Shown: piece after piece, positions 37,301 through 49,900 of the stretch
Position numbering within the stretch: position 1 is the first letter of the stretch
Layout of the letters: each line of letters begins with the position of its first letter
Source of the DNA: Nemertoderma westbladi
Taxonomy: Eukaryota; Xenacoelomorpha; Nemertodermatida; Nemertodermatidae
Assembly: GCA_032718475.1 (NCBI GenBank)
Contig: JAUCBJ010000519.1
Coordinates: forward strand, 32,556-96,555
Direction: 5' to 3'
Length of the DNA: 64,000 nt
Position numbers and translations under genes: made by a program
The notes under the pieces: model-generated
The model's input: only the letters and a program-made list of their open reading frames with translations
What the model was told of the DNA's origin: nothing
Database searches by the model: none

Positions 37301-40300
37301 GTACTGTGCATATAGGGACATCTTTATTGTTGAGTTGGTGTACTGCCGCGCTCACGGTAAAGTTGTACAGAGTGTAATTACGTTTCATATTAGTCAATAT
37401 ATCATCTTCACATTTTCTCTCACATGTCACTAGAATAGCAAATAGTTGGTTCGAATTTAAAATGAACGCAGAAGTCATGTAAATAATTCATTGATAAAGT
37501 ACAGCAGTCGATAGAGATGGCTAGCCAGTTCTAGAATATTAATATATATTTAATCTAATATATATCTAGAACACCATGGTTCAACCAAAATATAAAATAA
37601 GAATAATTAGTTAGTTCCATTGTTTACAGTGAGTGGCACAACTAGCTCCATTTGGTTTACTGTTACATTACATTATACTTGGATTAACTATTTTCTAGAA
37701 TACCATTATTAAATTTTATGTACCAGCATATTGAAGTAGGGCCCTCTTTTGGCTCAGTGGCGCAAAGGTAGCGCATCTGACTCCAGATCAGAAGGCTGCG
37801 AGTTCGAATCCCGTCTGGTTCATTTGTTATTTTTCATTAAAAAAAACCAGGTCACAAATATTATTACTATTTGTAACGATTCATTAATAATATTAATGCA
37901 TGCGGTTTGTACGAAATACAACGCTGATAGTGTGAGATGTGCGTAATCCATACTTTACTTTTACTTTATTGCATTGAATGATTGTAACTTTTAGGATAAA
38001 GCCAATATATTTACGCAATATGGCAGGTTGTACAAAATGTTACAGCTATATAGTATAAAATCAAATGATGGATTTGTGAATATGAATTATTATAATTCTA
38101 TCAGAGAAATTAACAAATTTAACAATTAATTACATGGAAATAAAATATAACTTAATATCCCGCTAACGGCTAACATCGAGCGAAAGTTGAAATTCAAAAG
38201 GTTAATTATTACGAAAGTGACAAAATAGACAAAAATAATTATTATTATTTATTGTAGAATCAAGAAGTTTGTTTTCATATCATTTTATTCCTAAAGATAG
38301 ACTTTATGCCAGGCAGTGAGCCTGGCATAAAGTCTATCTTTAGGAATAAAAGCAAATATAATTACAGTATATATTATATTGGAACTAAATTAACATAAAT
38401 ATTAGAGCCATTTGGTTGAAAATACAGATAGTTCAATACATTGAGTTTGGAAGAGTGTGAAACGATTCTAAGGAATAAAAGATATTACTAAAATAATAGC
38501 CTACTAACTCAATACTGCATTGTTTATGATAAATAGATAAACTAACTTTATTTCCTTCTCCAGATCAGATATGAAGTATTTTTCGGCTTCGGATTGGCTC
38601 AATGAACTCCTGCTGTACTTAACGATCGCCTTACTGAGCGGCTGATATACCCGGGTCACCCACTCCCATTGGGCGCGTCTACGTCGGTCGGTCTTCCCGC
38701 TGTCGTAATCCGCGAAGTGGCTTCCTATTGGCTGCAAATAGTAACCCTTGGCAACCCGTGACTCATCCAACGAATACCACGTTTTCAGCAGTCGAACGGC
38801 GTTCTCGCAGGCTGTGAGCTCGGTCACCGTGTCTCGCTTTACGAGGTTCATTGTCTGGATGACCTCGGCGAAACTCTGGCCCAATTTACCGTAATCCTAA
38901 ACGAAATCGGGGTGGTTGTTGTTATTGACAGTAATCCTATCCAAATCGGGGTTGTTGTTGTTATTGAAAGTAATCCTAACCAAATCGGGGTTGTTGTTAT
39001 TATTGACAGTAATCATAAACTAAATCGGGGTGGTTGTTGTTTATTGACAGTAATCCTAAACGAAATCGGGGTGGTTGTTGTTATTGGAAGTAATCCTAAC
39101 CAAATCGGGGTGGTTGTTGTTTATTGACAGTAATCCTAACCAAATCGGGGTGGTTGTTGTTTATTGACAGGTAATCCTAAACGAAATCAGGGTGGTTGTT
39201 GTTATTGACAGTAATCCTAACCAAATCGGGGTGGTTATTGACAGTAATCCTAACCAAATCGTGGTGGTTGTTGTTATTGACAGTAATCCTAACCAAATCG
39301 GGGTGGTTGTTGTTATTGACAGTAATCCTAAACCACATTCGGTTCCTTCACTAACTAACTAACTGACTGCTTACCGAAAGTCTGATAACTCCAATTTAGT
39401 ATTATAAATAATTTTAAATTGAGTATATATTAAAAAATTTAATTGTAGGATGAAAAAAACCCATCACGAAATTAACCAAAGCACCATCTGATAGAACCGG
39501 ACTCTTACCGGACTCAGCGGCACTAGTGCGGCAGTAGTAGTGCGGCACTAGTAGTGCGGCACTCTTAAAAATAAATAAACTTACATCGTAGTCGTCGTAA
39601 TAATCATCTTCATATGTTTTTGTCTTCGCAAGATCCGGGCTAAAAAGTAATAATAAAGTAATGAATGGGGCTAAAAAGTAATAATAAAGTAATGGAGGAA
39701 GAATATTTCATAATGAGAAAAAGCTGATTTTAGAAATAATAATTTTTCAATTTACTTACGTAGGTAGATAGAGAGAGTAGACTTGTTCTGATGGAGTTCG
39801 AAATAGGCGGAAATAATACAAGTAGAAAAAAAAACTATACGCCAATGACAACCACACTGAACCAATCATTATAAATTGGCGAACAGTTCAAAATAAATAT
39901 CACACTCCTCCCACATTCCCAATATCTCTAAGACTAACTCTATGGAGCCGTCAGGTTTGAGACCACGAAGACCGCCAGTCTGAAACTTTGCTTTCAGTTT
40001 CGTGGCCCCGCCTACTTTTATGTTTTTCGCTTGTTTTCGTGTTTCTTTCTTCTTTTTCTGACCATCTGGTTTCTAGAATAAAGAAAAATTAACATTTATT
40101 AACATTAAGGAGGAACATTTGACAGGAAACTGTATGATAAACCGCTGGATAAATGTAAAAATTCTTAAAACAAATTTGTTGCAAAATATCAACCAACCCT
40201 ATTGGGTACCGGGTTCGAGCCCCAATAGGGTCGGTTGATATTTTTCGCTATGGAGAGCATTATCATATTGTCCTATTTACACTATATAATTATTGTACAT

Positions 40301-43300
40301 GTGTACGGGTACACCGTAGACAGGCTTTTAGATGAGCTAGAATGTTAAGGTCTATGTACCCATTTTACCCATTTTGGTCGCCATTTTTTTATTTTGTTCT
40401 TTTTTAGGACCATAAAATAGGGTTGGATTAATTGATTTTATACTTATACTATGTTAATTTTCTATATTACTTAAACTCCCTGTTGTGTTATATTAATTAT
40501 CTACTTTGCTACTTCGGGCTGCCCCGTGTTTCACACACCAGGAGCTCCTTAAGGAGTATGATCGGACGCTCCGTGGAGCGCTCCAGGAGATCACCAACTG
40601 TGACATGGGGGGTAAATCGTGGGACCAGGCCTGTCTCCCAGTTCGGATGGGTGGCCTGGGGATCAGTTCAGCATGCGTGCTCGCTCCTTCCGCTTTCATT
40701 GCCTCAGCGGCTGCATGCTCCGATCTCTCAGGCCGCCTATTTAGAACGGACGGGAGCCACCCCGATCCTGCAATTGCCCTCGCTACCAACGCGCGGGACG
40801 CACAACTTCCAACTTTTACAGACACTCACGTTCCCACTGCCACCGCACCTACACCATCACTCACTTCTCCCACTGACACCACATCCACAGTTACTTCCCA
40901 CACTGGCACCACACCACCTGCCACTTCCTCCACTGACGCCATACAACGTGTCCTGATACAGCCGGTCCACGAGGCGTCCCTTGCTTCCATCCGCGAGGGG
41001 GCACTGCCACTCGATACTGCGCGCCTAAATTGTATCGAGAACGATGTGTCGGGTTGCTGGCTTGAGGCCATTCCGGTCAGCTCGCTGGGCCTGAAACTTA
41101 CAGGCGCGCAGTTGCAAGTAGCAGTCGCAATACGCCTTGGTAGCCCGGTCACCGAGCCTCACAAATGCGCCCGCTGTGACGACCCAGTCGCACCCAACGG
41201 TCTCCATGGCCTCTCCTGTAAGATGAGCGCTGGGCGACACGCACGCCACGCCATGGTCAATGACCTGGTTAAGCGTGCGTTGACCAGCTGCAGGATCCCA
41301 GCTATGCTGGAACCTCCAGGCCTCTGCAGGAGTGGTGGGAAGCGAGTCGACGGAGTAACCATGGTTCCATGGAAACATGGTAAATCCGTCACTTGGGATG
41401 CGACTGTGGTAGATCCCCTTTGTCCCAGCCACATACACCTAGCCCTGACTGCTGGGGGTCGCGTTGCGGAGGTGGCTGAGGAGAAGAAAACAGCCAAATA
41501 CCGGGAGCTAGTCGACCGGGGCTACATCTTCTCCCCGGTTGCCTTTGAGACCTACGGCTGTCCGGGTTCTTCCACTCGCAGTTTCCTGAAGGAGATCGGC
41601 GACCGTATACGTAGTGTCACCAACGAGCCGCGGTCGCACCGATTCCTCCTACAGAGGCTCCTCATTGCCATTCAGATCGGCAATGCCGCTTCGATCTTAG
41701 GATCGATTAGGTCCACGGGCGAGGGTCTGTTGGATCTCGTCTCCTAGGCTCCTCCACTTGCGTTCCCCGCTCCCTCTATCCCATCTCCCCTCCCCCTTAT
41801 AACTCTTATTCCCCCGCCCCCTTTGTAATTTGTCTCTATTCTGAGATGCTTTTTATAATTTGTGCTTCATTATTGTAGTATTTCTATTTGTTTGTAATAT
41901 TTCTTTAATAGTTTTAGTTTTAAATCGAATAATAATTTGTACCTTTGCTAATTAACTATATATATTTTTCATGGCTTTGGCCTACCATACCATAGGGGGG
42001 CTTGTACTAATCATAATTCATCCCTTTCCTGGGGAAAATAGACGTAAAACAGCTGATTACTCTAAATAGGCCTAACCAGGAGTTCGTATATTAAGCAACT
42101 AGCATTATTGATGCTATAAGTTGATCGTAAACATAAAACAAACAATTAAATTCAGCTCCAGTGCCAAAAAAATGAAAATAAAAAATAAAACTGTTTTATT
42201 GAACAGGGGGGAGGGGGGGGGGGGGGGGGTCGAGCTTGCGTGACATTTTGTGGTACTTATGAAGCTCGTGGCCATTTTGAAGATTCCCCAATTTTTTTAC
42301 AATAGCTATTTTTTCTAGTGTTTAATAATTTAATTATAAAAATAATATAAATAAATAATTTATTTATTGTATAATGGAAGGAACAATTAAGATAAATAAT
42401 TTAAATTTAAATAAAAATTACTAGCTAGTAAAATTATTTCCAAGCTACCTTAAAAAACACCACATTATTGATAAAATATTTTTTTATCTGCCCCCCCCCC
42501 CCCCCCCCCCCCCAACCCTGCCCTACTCGCACCAACCCCTTCGGTAATGTTCCCCTGTATGGATTTCTCGACTTTCTTCTCTCTCTCGCTCAGCTCGTCG
42601 TACTTCTTTTTGACCCGTATTTGGTCGACCTCGGCCGCGTTTACTATCTTTACGTAATGATCCGTCGATATGAACCCGGGTAGATGGATGTCGCCGTATT
42701 TCTGTCCCAGTAGAACCTGCAACAAATAATAACAACCAAGGGGCGAGGGTCGACCAGTACAGTTCGTCTCTGGCAGTCAGTCGCCTTGACGCATTGATCG
42801 GAGTCGCGGTTCAAATCCGATTAAAGGCTGTCCATGAAAAGTATTCCAGACTATCTGCTGTATGATTTCACTTTGCAGTTTATACCCTCATGCGAAGGGC
42901 TGAATCTAACCAAAACAATAAACTAATTACATCTCTACAGGTTATAAGATAAACACTATAAAACACTTTATAAGGAGAAATAAAAAAAAATACAATTTAT
43001 TTTATATATAAAAATAATTAAATTACTATATTTCGTCTCGGATATTTCGTCCAGGACTTCCTACTTGTGACTAACACTAACCAGATACAAGGAAGTCCCA
43101 GATAGCGCCATACAGCGGGTTATAGAGGAACTCCCGAGCTGAGAGTAACCCGGGTAACCGACGGTATCGGCCTGGGAATTCTTCAGGTCATAAACCTGCA
43201 GGTCGTAACCACGACAACGGAATGTTTCGATTAGATTTGGGAGGGTCTTTTCGTACAAAATCGTCCGCTCACATTGCATGTCTGTAAAGAAACAAATAAG

Positions 43301-46300
43301 AATTTATATCTATAAATTTTTAAAGATTAATTAATTGATTGTTTTATTACAGCCTATCTATGACATACTTATAGCCATTAACAAAAAATTTGACGCCCAG
43401 GCGGGATCGAACTCATTACCTACACGTTGGGCCATCCAAACAAACACTCTTTGCCTATCAGCTGTTAACAGAAAAATATTATCGAACTCAATAAAATAAC
43501 AGTAGGACAGACAACAAACAGTAGTGTTTGAATAAAAACAAAGGAACACAACTTACCACTGAGAGCCGAACAGACATAAAGACTGACAATGTTTGTGTCC
43601 CGATGGCAGACAATGTCAATCTGACCTCTCAGTACCAGCGATTCGACTTCCGATCTCGACTCCAAACAATGCCACGACGTCTGAGAAAAATAATTTAATT
43701 AAACTTATTGATAGAAAATATAGTATTAGTAATGAGTAGCCCGTACCTCCACGACCCTCTTGTCTATTCGGCCCTAGATATTCGGCCCTATGCCAAAAAA
43801 AACCAAAAAAAAAAGGATTAAAATAATGAAATAAAATTATACGGTGTTTTTCTTTTCAATGTTTCGAGCTGATTATTGTTGGAGATAGGGTGTTTAACCA
43901 ATGGTCTTCTGTTTCATGGACTGTAAAGTATAAAACCGTGATATTTTTTGTTCTGCCAGTATTATTAGTTAGAGCTTGCTACAGTAGTTATGGTGTATTG
44001 CCAAGTCAATAGGAAGTCTAAACGATGATTGGTGTCTAAATTAATTCCTTCCCCAAATAAAAAACAAAACGTAAGGTATTTCACTTAATGTTGGCTAACA
44101 GCTATAATATAATATCATTAAAAACAAATTTTTATTTATTTTTTGTTTTATTATTTCGGAACGGTTGTGTGGCCCGTCCAGCCTATAATTAATTATTAAT
44201 GTTATATCATATTTATATAATAGAAAAACCTAATATTATACCGGTATATAACACAAAAATGGGAAAACACTATAGGTAAACTAAGTAAAGTAAAGTAAAC
44301 TAAGTAAAGTAAAGTAAACTAAGTAAAGTAAAGTAAAGTAAACTAAGTCTCTTGTTTTTGGATGGTGTACTATTGAGACAGACAAGTGAACTTATAGATT
44401 GTCCCAGTAGTACAAATTGGAGATGGTTGTGGAAAAAAGGGCCCATTCTGATATAAGCCTGAAAAATTAGACGGTGAAATACTCAGCACGCGAGAAAAAC
44501 GCTACGCCCCACAACAGTACAGTTTCACACAGGACCCCCCCCCCCCCCCCCCCCCAATCGGCACGCGTACACACATACACCAACATACCCCCCCCCCCCC
44601 ACACATATAATAAAATATTATATTAAAATAAAAAGAAATGCTTTGTAAATTGAATTAATGGACCCAGTCTTATTTATTTAGCCACTAGCAGATTGGAGTG
44701 AAATTATAAATTTCTTTAGATTCCTATTGTACAAATGTTTAGAACCATGGAAATGTTTGACATTGTCAGGTAGTTCATTCCAGAGGGACATGCACTGATA
44801 GAGAGAAGATGATTTTGCAATGTTACTTCTATATAATGGCAAATGATAATCATTTTTTGATCTAGTGTTTCGACTGTGAATTTGTTTGTTCAAAATTAGT
44901 TTACAAGTAAGCGTGGTCGGTAAGCGAGAATAACCCATTCTATATTTATATAAAAATTGAATGGATTTAAAACGGAATAGGAATTTTAATTTTAAAATGT
45001 TCAACTTGAAAAATAGATCGGCAGTATGATATTTGTATGGTTTTAAAAGTATAATACGTACAATTTTTTTCTGCAATTTTATAAGTGGATTCAGAATACT
45101 GTCATAAGATACATCACTACAGTTTCCCCACAATTCAAGGCCGTAAGAAAGATAAGAAGATATTAATGTGTGGTACAGAGTAATTCGGACCGGTTCAGGG
45201 ACGAAATGTTTGATTTTGTTAATTATGCCAACGTTTTTTGGAACCTTTATAGTCTTACGTAGTCAATATGAGGTTTCCAAGAGAGTGAGTTGGAAATAAT
45301 TAGGCCTAAGAATTTTATATTATCAACTTCTTTTATTGCAGACTCTCCAATGTTTAGTACTAGATCAGCATGGCGCGATTTAATTGGCCGTGAAGTAAAA
45401 ATAACAAATTTTGTTTTTGAGATATTGATTGATAATTTATTCAATGCGAGCCAATCAGATACTTTAGATAATTCATGGTTAAGAATGTCGAACATGTTAT
45501 TAATATTTTTCCCAGAGATAAAAATGTATCATCCGCAAAAAGTAGTAATTTAATTAAATTGGAGACATGAGATATATCATTGATGTAGATGAGAAATAAA
45601 AGGGGCCCAAGGATAGATCCTTGAGGCACCCCCAATAACATTAAAGATACTTCCGATAATGTACCATGGAAGTCTACGTATTGTTGTCGACAAGATAAGT
45701 AACTTTTGAACCACGTAAGTGGGATTCCACGAACTCCAAATTGTTCGAGTTTAGTAATCAGTATATCGTGGTCGACCGTATCGAAGGCTTTTGCGAGGTC
45801 TAGAACTCCTATAGTTGTATCTCTATTTTCAAATGCTTCTGTTAAATTGCTATGTAAGAGAATTAAGGCTGTTGTAGTTGATATTTTCTTTTGAAAACCA
45901 AATTGATTTTCATGAATTCCATCCGTTTCATTTAAAAAATCAAGAACTTGCAGAAACACTGCCTTTTCTAGAATTTTGGATAGAAAAGGCAAAATACTTA
46001 CAGGGCGGTAGTTGGAAAATTTAAAAGGTTCGTTAGCCTTAAAAATTGGGACCACTCTTGCTAATTTCCATTTGTCAGGGAAGATACCAAGGGATAGAGA
46101 TTGGTTAATTATATGTGTAATTGGTTCACTAATGAGAGTAAAACAATTACGGGCAACGCTTGGATCTATAAGATCTGAACTAACCGCTATAGATTTACTC
46201 AAACTTATTACAATTCCTTCTACCTCAGATTTATTTAGTGGTGAAAAAAATATTGACCTTTGCTGATGTGTACCTAAAGTATCTGTAAAGGATCCCGCCG

Positions 46301-46922
46301 GTTTTGGGATTGTCTCAGCAAGATTAGTTGCGACAGTACTAAAATAGTCATTAAATCCATTTGCAATTTTACTTTTGTTATCAGTTATGGAACCATCAAT
46401 AAAAAATTTTGTGGAAAGAGAGTTTGTTTTTTTATTTATTACTTCCTTGATTACTGACCATGTTTTGCTAATATTGAACTTATATTTATCGAAAAGCTTA
46501 GAGAAATATTGTTGTTTGGCGATTCGGATAGTCTTAGTTAGTATGTTTTTATAAACTATGTACTCGTGTTTCTTTTTATCAGTGCGATTTTTTAAATAAT
46601 TTGAATAAAGTTTATGCTTCATCCGAATGGACTGATACATATTTTCAGAAATCCAGGGCTTTTCATTATTAATTATCTTAATCTTTTTCAATGGGAAGCT
46701 GTCATTATATAAACTCTGGTAAATTCCCATAAATGTAACCAATGATTCATTTGGATCATTTTTTGAAGTTACTTGATCCCAGCATTGGGTTTTCTGCAAT
46801 TTATCCCAAAAAACTGCTTTATTTTTGTTTGACTTATCACGGCTTGTGGGGCGAGCCACGAAGTTGGCGGAGCCTTAGCGAATTGACACTGTTAGGGGGT
46901 GGGTCAATTTATGCAAATAGTT

Positions 46923-46973
<51 letters not shown>

Positions 46974-49900
46974 GTCGTCGTCGTTACGATTTTGACATGC
47001 TAATAACTTTGTCGGATTTAAAGCTGCCAAGTTGAAAATTTGTAGGTATCAATATGAGCAAAAGTTGAGATTTTTGAGAGACTTTCAGACACCATCAGTG
47101 CAATGGTCTCCCGCTAGAGGGCCACATGTCGAAACATTAAATGCCCTCCCATTTCTTTGCTTTTAATCCGTTTAAGCTGAAACTTGGCAGATATGTATTA
47201 GACCATTAGCTGTGACTTTCAAAGGAGGCGAATCCATCTGCAGTTCTCCAGTCTGCCGCTAGAGGGCCAAAGGTCTGAAAGTGAAATCGTTGTCGTCGTT
47301 ACGATTTTGACATGCTAATAACTTTGTCGGATTTAAAGCTGCCAAGTTGAAAATTTGTAGGTATCAATATGAGCTAAAGTTGAGATTTTTGAGAGACTTT
47401 CAGACACCATCAGTGCAATGGTCTCCCGCTAGAGGGCCACATGTCTAAACATTAAATGCCCTCCCATTTCTTTGCTTTTAATCCGTTTAAGCTGAAACTT
47501 GGCAGATATGTATTAGACCATTAGCTGTGACTTTCAAAGGAGGCGAATCCATCTGCAGTTCTCCAGTCTGCCGCTAGAGGGCCAAAGGTCTGAAAGTGAA
47601 ATCGTTGTCGTCGTTACGATTTTGACATGCTAATAACTTTGTCGGATTTAAAGCTGCCAAGTTGAAAATTTGTAGGTATCAATATGAGCTAAAGTTGAGA
47701 TTTTTGAGAGACTTTCAGACACCATCAGTGCAATGGTCTCCCGCTAGAGGGCCACATGTCTAAACATTAAATGCCCTCCCATTTCTTTGCTTTTAATCCG
47801 TTTAAGCTGAAACTTGGCAGATATGTATTAGACCATTAGCTGTGACTTTCAAAGGAGGCGAATCCATCTGCAGTTCTCCAGTCTGCCGCTAGAGGGCCAA
47901 ATGTCTGAAAGTGAAATCGTTGTCGTCGTTATGATATTGACATGCTTATAACTTTGTCGAATTTAAAGCTGCCAAGTTGAAAATTTGTTTTGTTGAAAAT
48001 CAGTTCAACAGTCACCCGCTATAGGACTACTTTATGCCTGAAAGTGAATAGATTCTCCCGTCTCATTGATTTTAATCAGTTTAAGATGAATCTTGCCATA
48101 TATTCTGGACCACATGCTGCGTCTTTGTGGGGGGGGGGGGGGGGGGGGGGGGAGATTTAATCGGTCTGCCGCTATACGACGAAATTTCTGAAAGTGAGAT
48201 CCGTCTCTCATTTCGTTATCCGTTATTCAAGATGAAACTTGGCCGATGTACGTATGTACTATTCATCCATAGGCTGTGTCTTTGTGGGGCTGGAGACCCT
48301 AATCCATCTTCAGTTCTCACTATACCGCTAGAGTCAGAAATGTCTGAATAGAAATGAAAGAGGTAAAAAGTGATTAGGCGAAATCTGCTTAAAATTTGCT
48401 AATACAGTAATACTTTCGAATTAGTACTTAAATTAAATTTAAGTCACGTGCTGCGCGAAGGCCCCACTTCGTGTAATAAATGTGTGTTGAATAAAATTAC
48501 TTTTATTGAAATGCAATTTTGTATGAGCAAAAACTGGTAAGTGGTCCGATATATTTGCAACAATAATGCCAGCACTTTTAGTTAAGCTGAGATCATTTGT
48601 GAGTATATTATCAATGCACGTAGCTGTGGTATCAGTAACACGAGTAGGTTTATCGATCAGAGGAAAGAAAAAATTTTGTGTTAAAATATCTAGGAATTCT
48701 AGAATTTTGGGGTTGGTGTTAATTTTTATTAAGTCTAAATTAAAATCGCCAAGGAGATAGCATGTCTTGCCCTCTTTATTTATTTGACTAAATGAAAATT
48801 TAAGACGATCAAAGAATTCTGAAACGTCTGTTTTTGGGGGGTGGTAAATGCAACCGACAATAACATTTCTTTCTGCTTTACGTTTGTATTCAACAAATAC
48901 TGCCTCAAAGGCAGTTGTAGGATTCTTAACTTGCTCAAGGTCCTTCCGCCGAGAATAAGTAATATTTTCATTTATGACTAGACTGCATCCACCATAACCA
49001 TCATGTCCTGGAGATCTCAGGCTATTCTCTACTTCGTAATTTTTAACCGAAAAGTTATCTTTGTTAATTCTGGATAGCCACGTTTCTGTTAAACCAATAA
49101 TTCCAAAAGGGTTGTTAATTATGTTTAATAAATTTTCCAAAGAGTCAAAATTTTTTTCAACACTGCGAATATTTTCATGTAGAAGGATAAGGCTGTTATT
49201 TTTGTCATATTCAAAAGTAGATGCCAACTCTGAAAGATCAGCCCAGTATGAACACTGGATTTGGGATAATATTGAATTAAAAAAATTTTTATCTGGGTCA
49301 GAATCGGCATCATGTTCAAAATTGTTATCTGGAAATTTATCAGAGTTGTTAAGTAAACTCACTGCCTGTGAGGATAATACATCAATATTTAAGATAGCGG
49401 GTAATCTAAAATCATTTAGTGTTAATAAAAATTCACAATCACACACAATATTATTAAACGGAAAGATTTCAGAAACACATTCAGGACAAAACTAATCAGT
49501 ATTCTTTTTTATGGCAACAAATTCTTTATGGGACAATTTATTGACACAACGATAGTGAACAAAGCGTTTACATACACAACAACTCAGCACTGAAGTATTA
49601 CTAGGCCTAACATTCTTAGCACATACCGAGCACATTCCACCACTACCAAAATTAGGCATTTATTAGAAGGCAAACCGTATCCAAATACGGGCGTACAAGA
49701 GACAAACTATCAGAAATGTACTAGGTTTAGTTAGATACGCTGATGTTACAGGTGCGCAAACTGTGCACCTGTAACAACTATGAGAGAGCGGGACCCTACT
49801 AGATCAGGCTGCAGAGATACAACTAGACTACACTACTACGAATTGCTGCAGAGGTACTTATCGCTAGACTAGATTGACGATTGCTAACTACAGATATAGT

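Larger units (their letters stand above)
37235..38546. other. intron 7, mostly featureless
   Basis: Holds the tRNA-like gene and a perfect palindrome; otherwise AT-rich with no gene that I recognise. Confidence 0.5.
44678..49660 (-). pseudogene. LINE ORF2: zinc finger, endonuclease, reverse transcriptase; disrupted
   Basis: Begins MPNFGSGGMCSVCAKNV; CSVC, CCVC, FVHYRC and FCPEC suggest a PHD-type Cys4-His-Cys3 finger, cut by an in-frame TAG near 49497. Endonuclease: LLHENIRSV, GLTETWLS, GDFNLDLI, ISDHLPVFA. Reverse transcriptase: NYRPVSILPFLSKILEK, QFGFQKKISTTTAL, GVLDLAKAFDTVDHDIL, GVPQGSILGPLLF, LLLFADDTF. A frameshift follows FADD (near 45530) and another falls near 45245 before LWGNCSDVSYD and SLWNELPDNVKHF. 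The nested element interrupts between HTFITR and SRDKSNKNK. Confidence 0.83.

Noticed and set aside
46846-48467. Helitron-type (rolling-circle) element
   Set aside because: Internal tandem repeats fit, but 7-bp inverted ends and a TT duplication do not.
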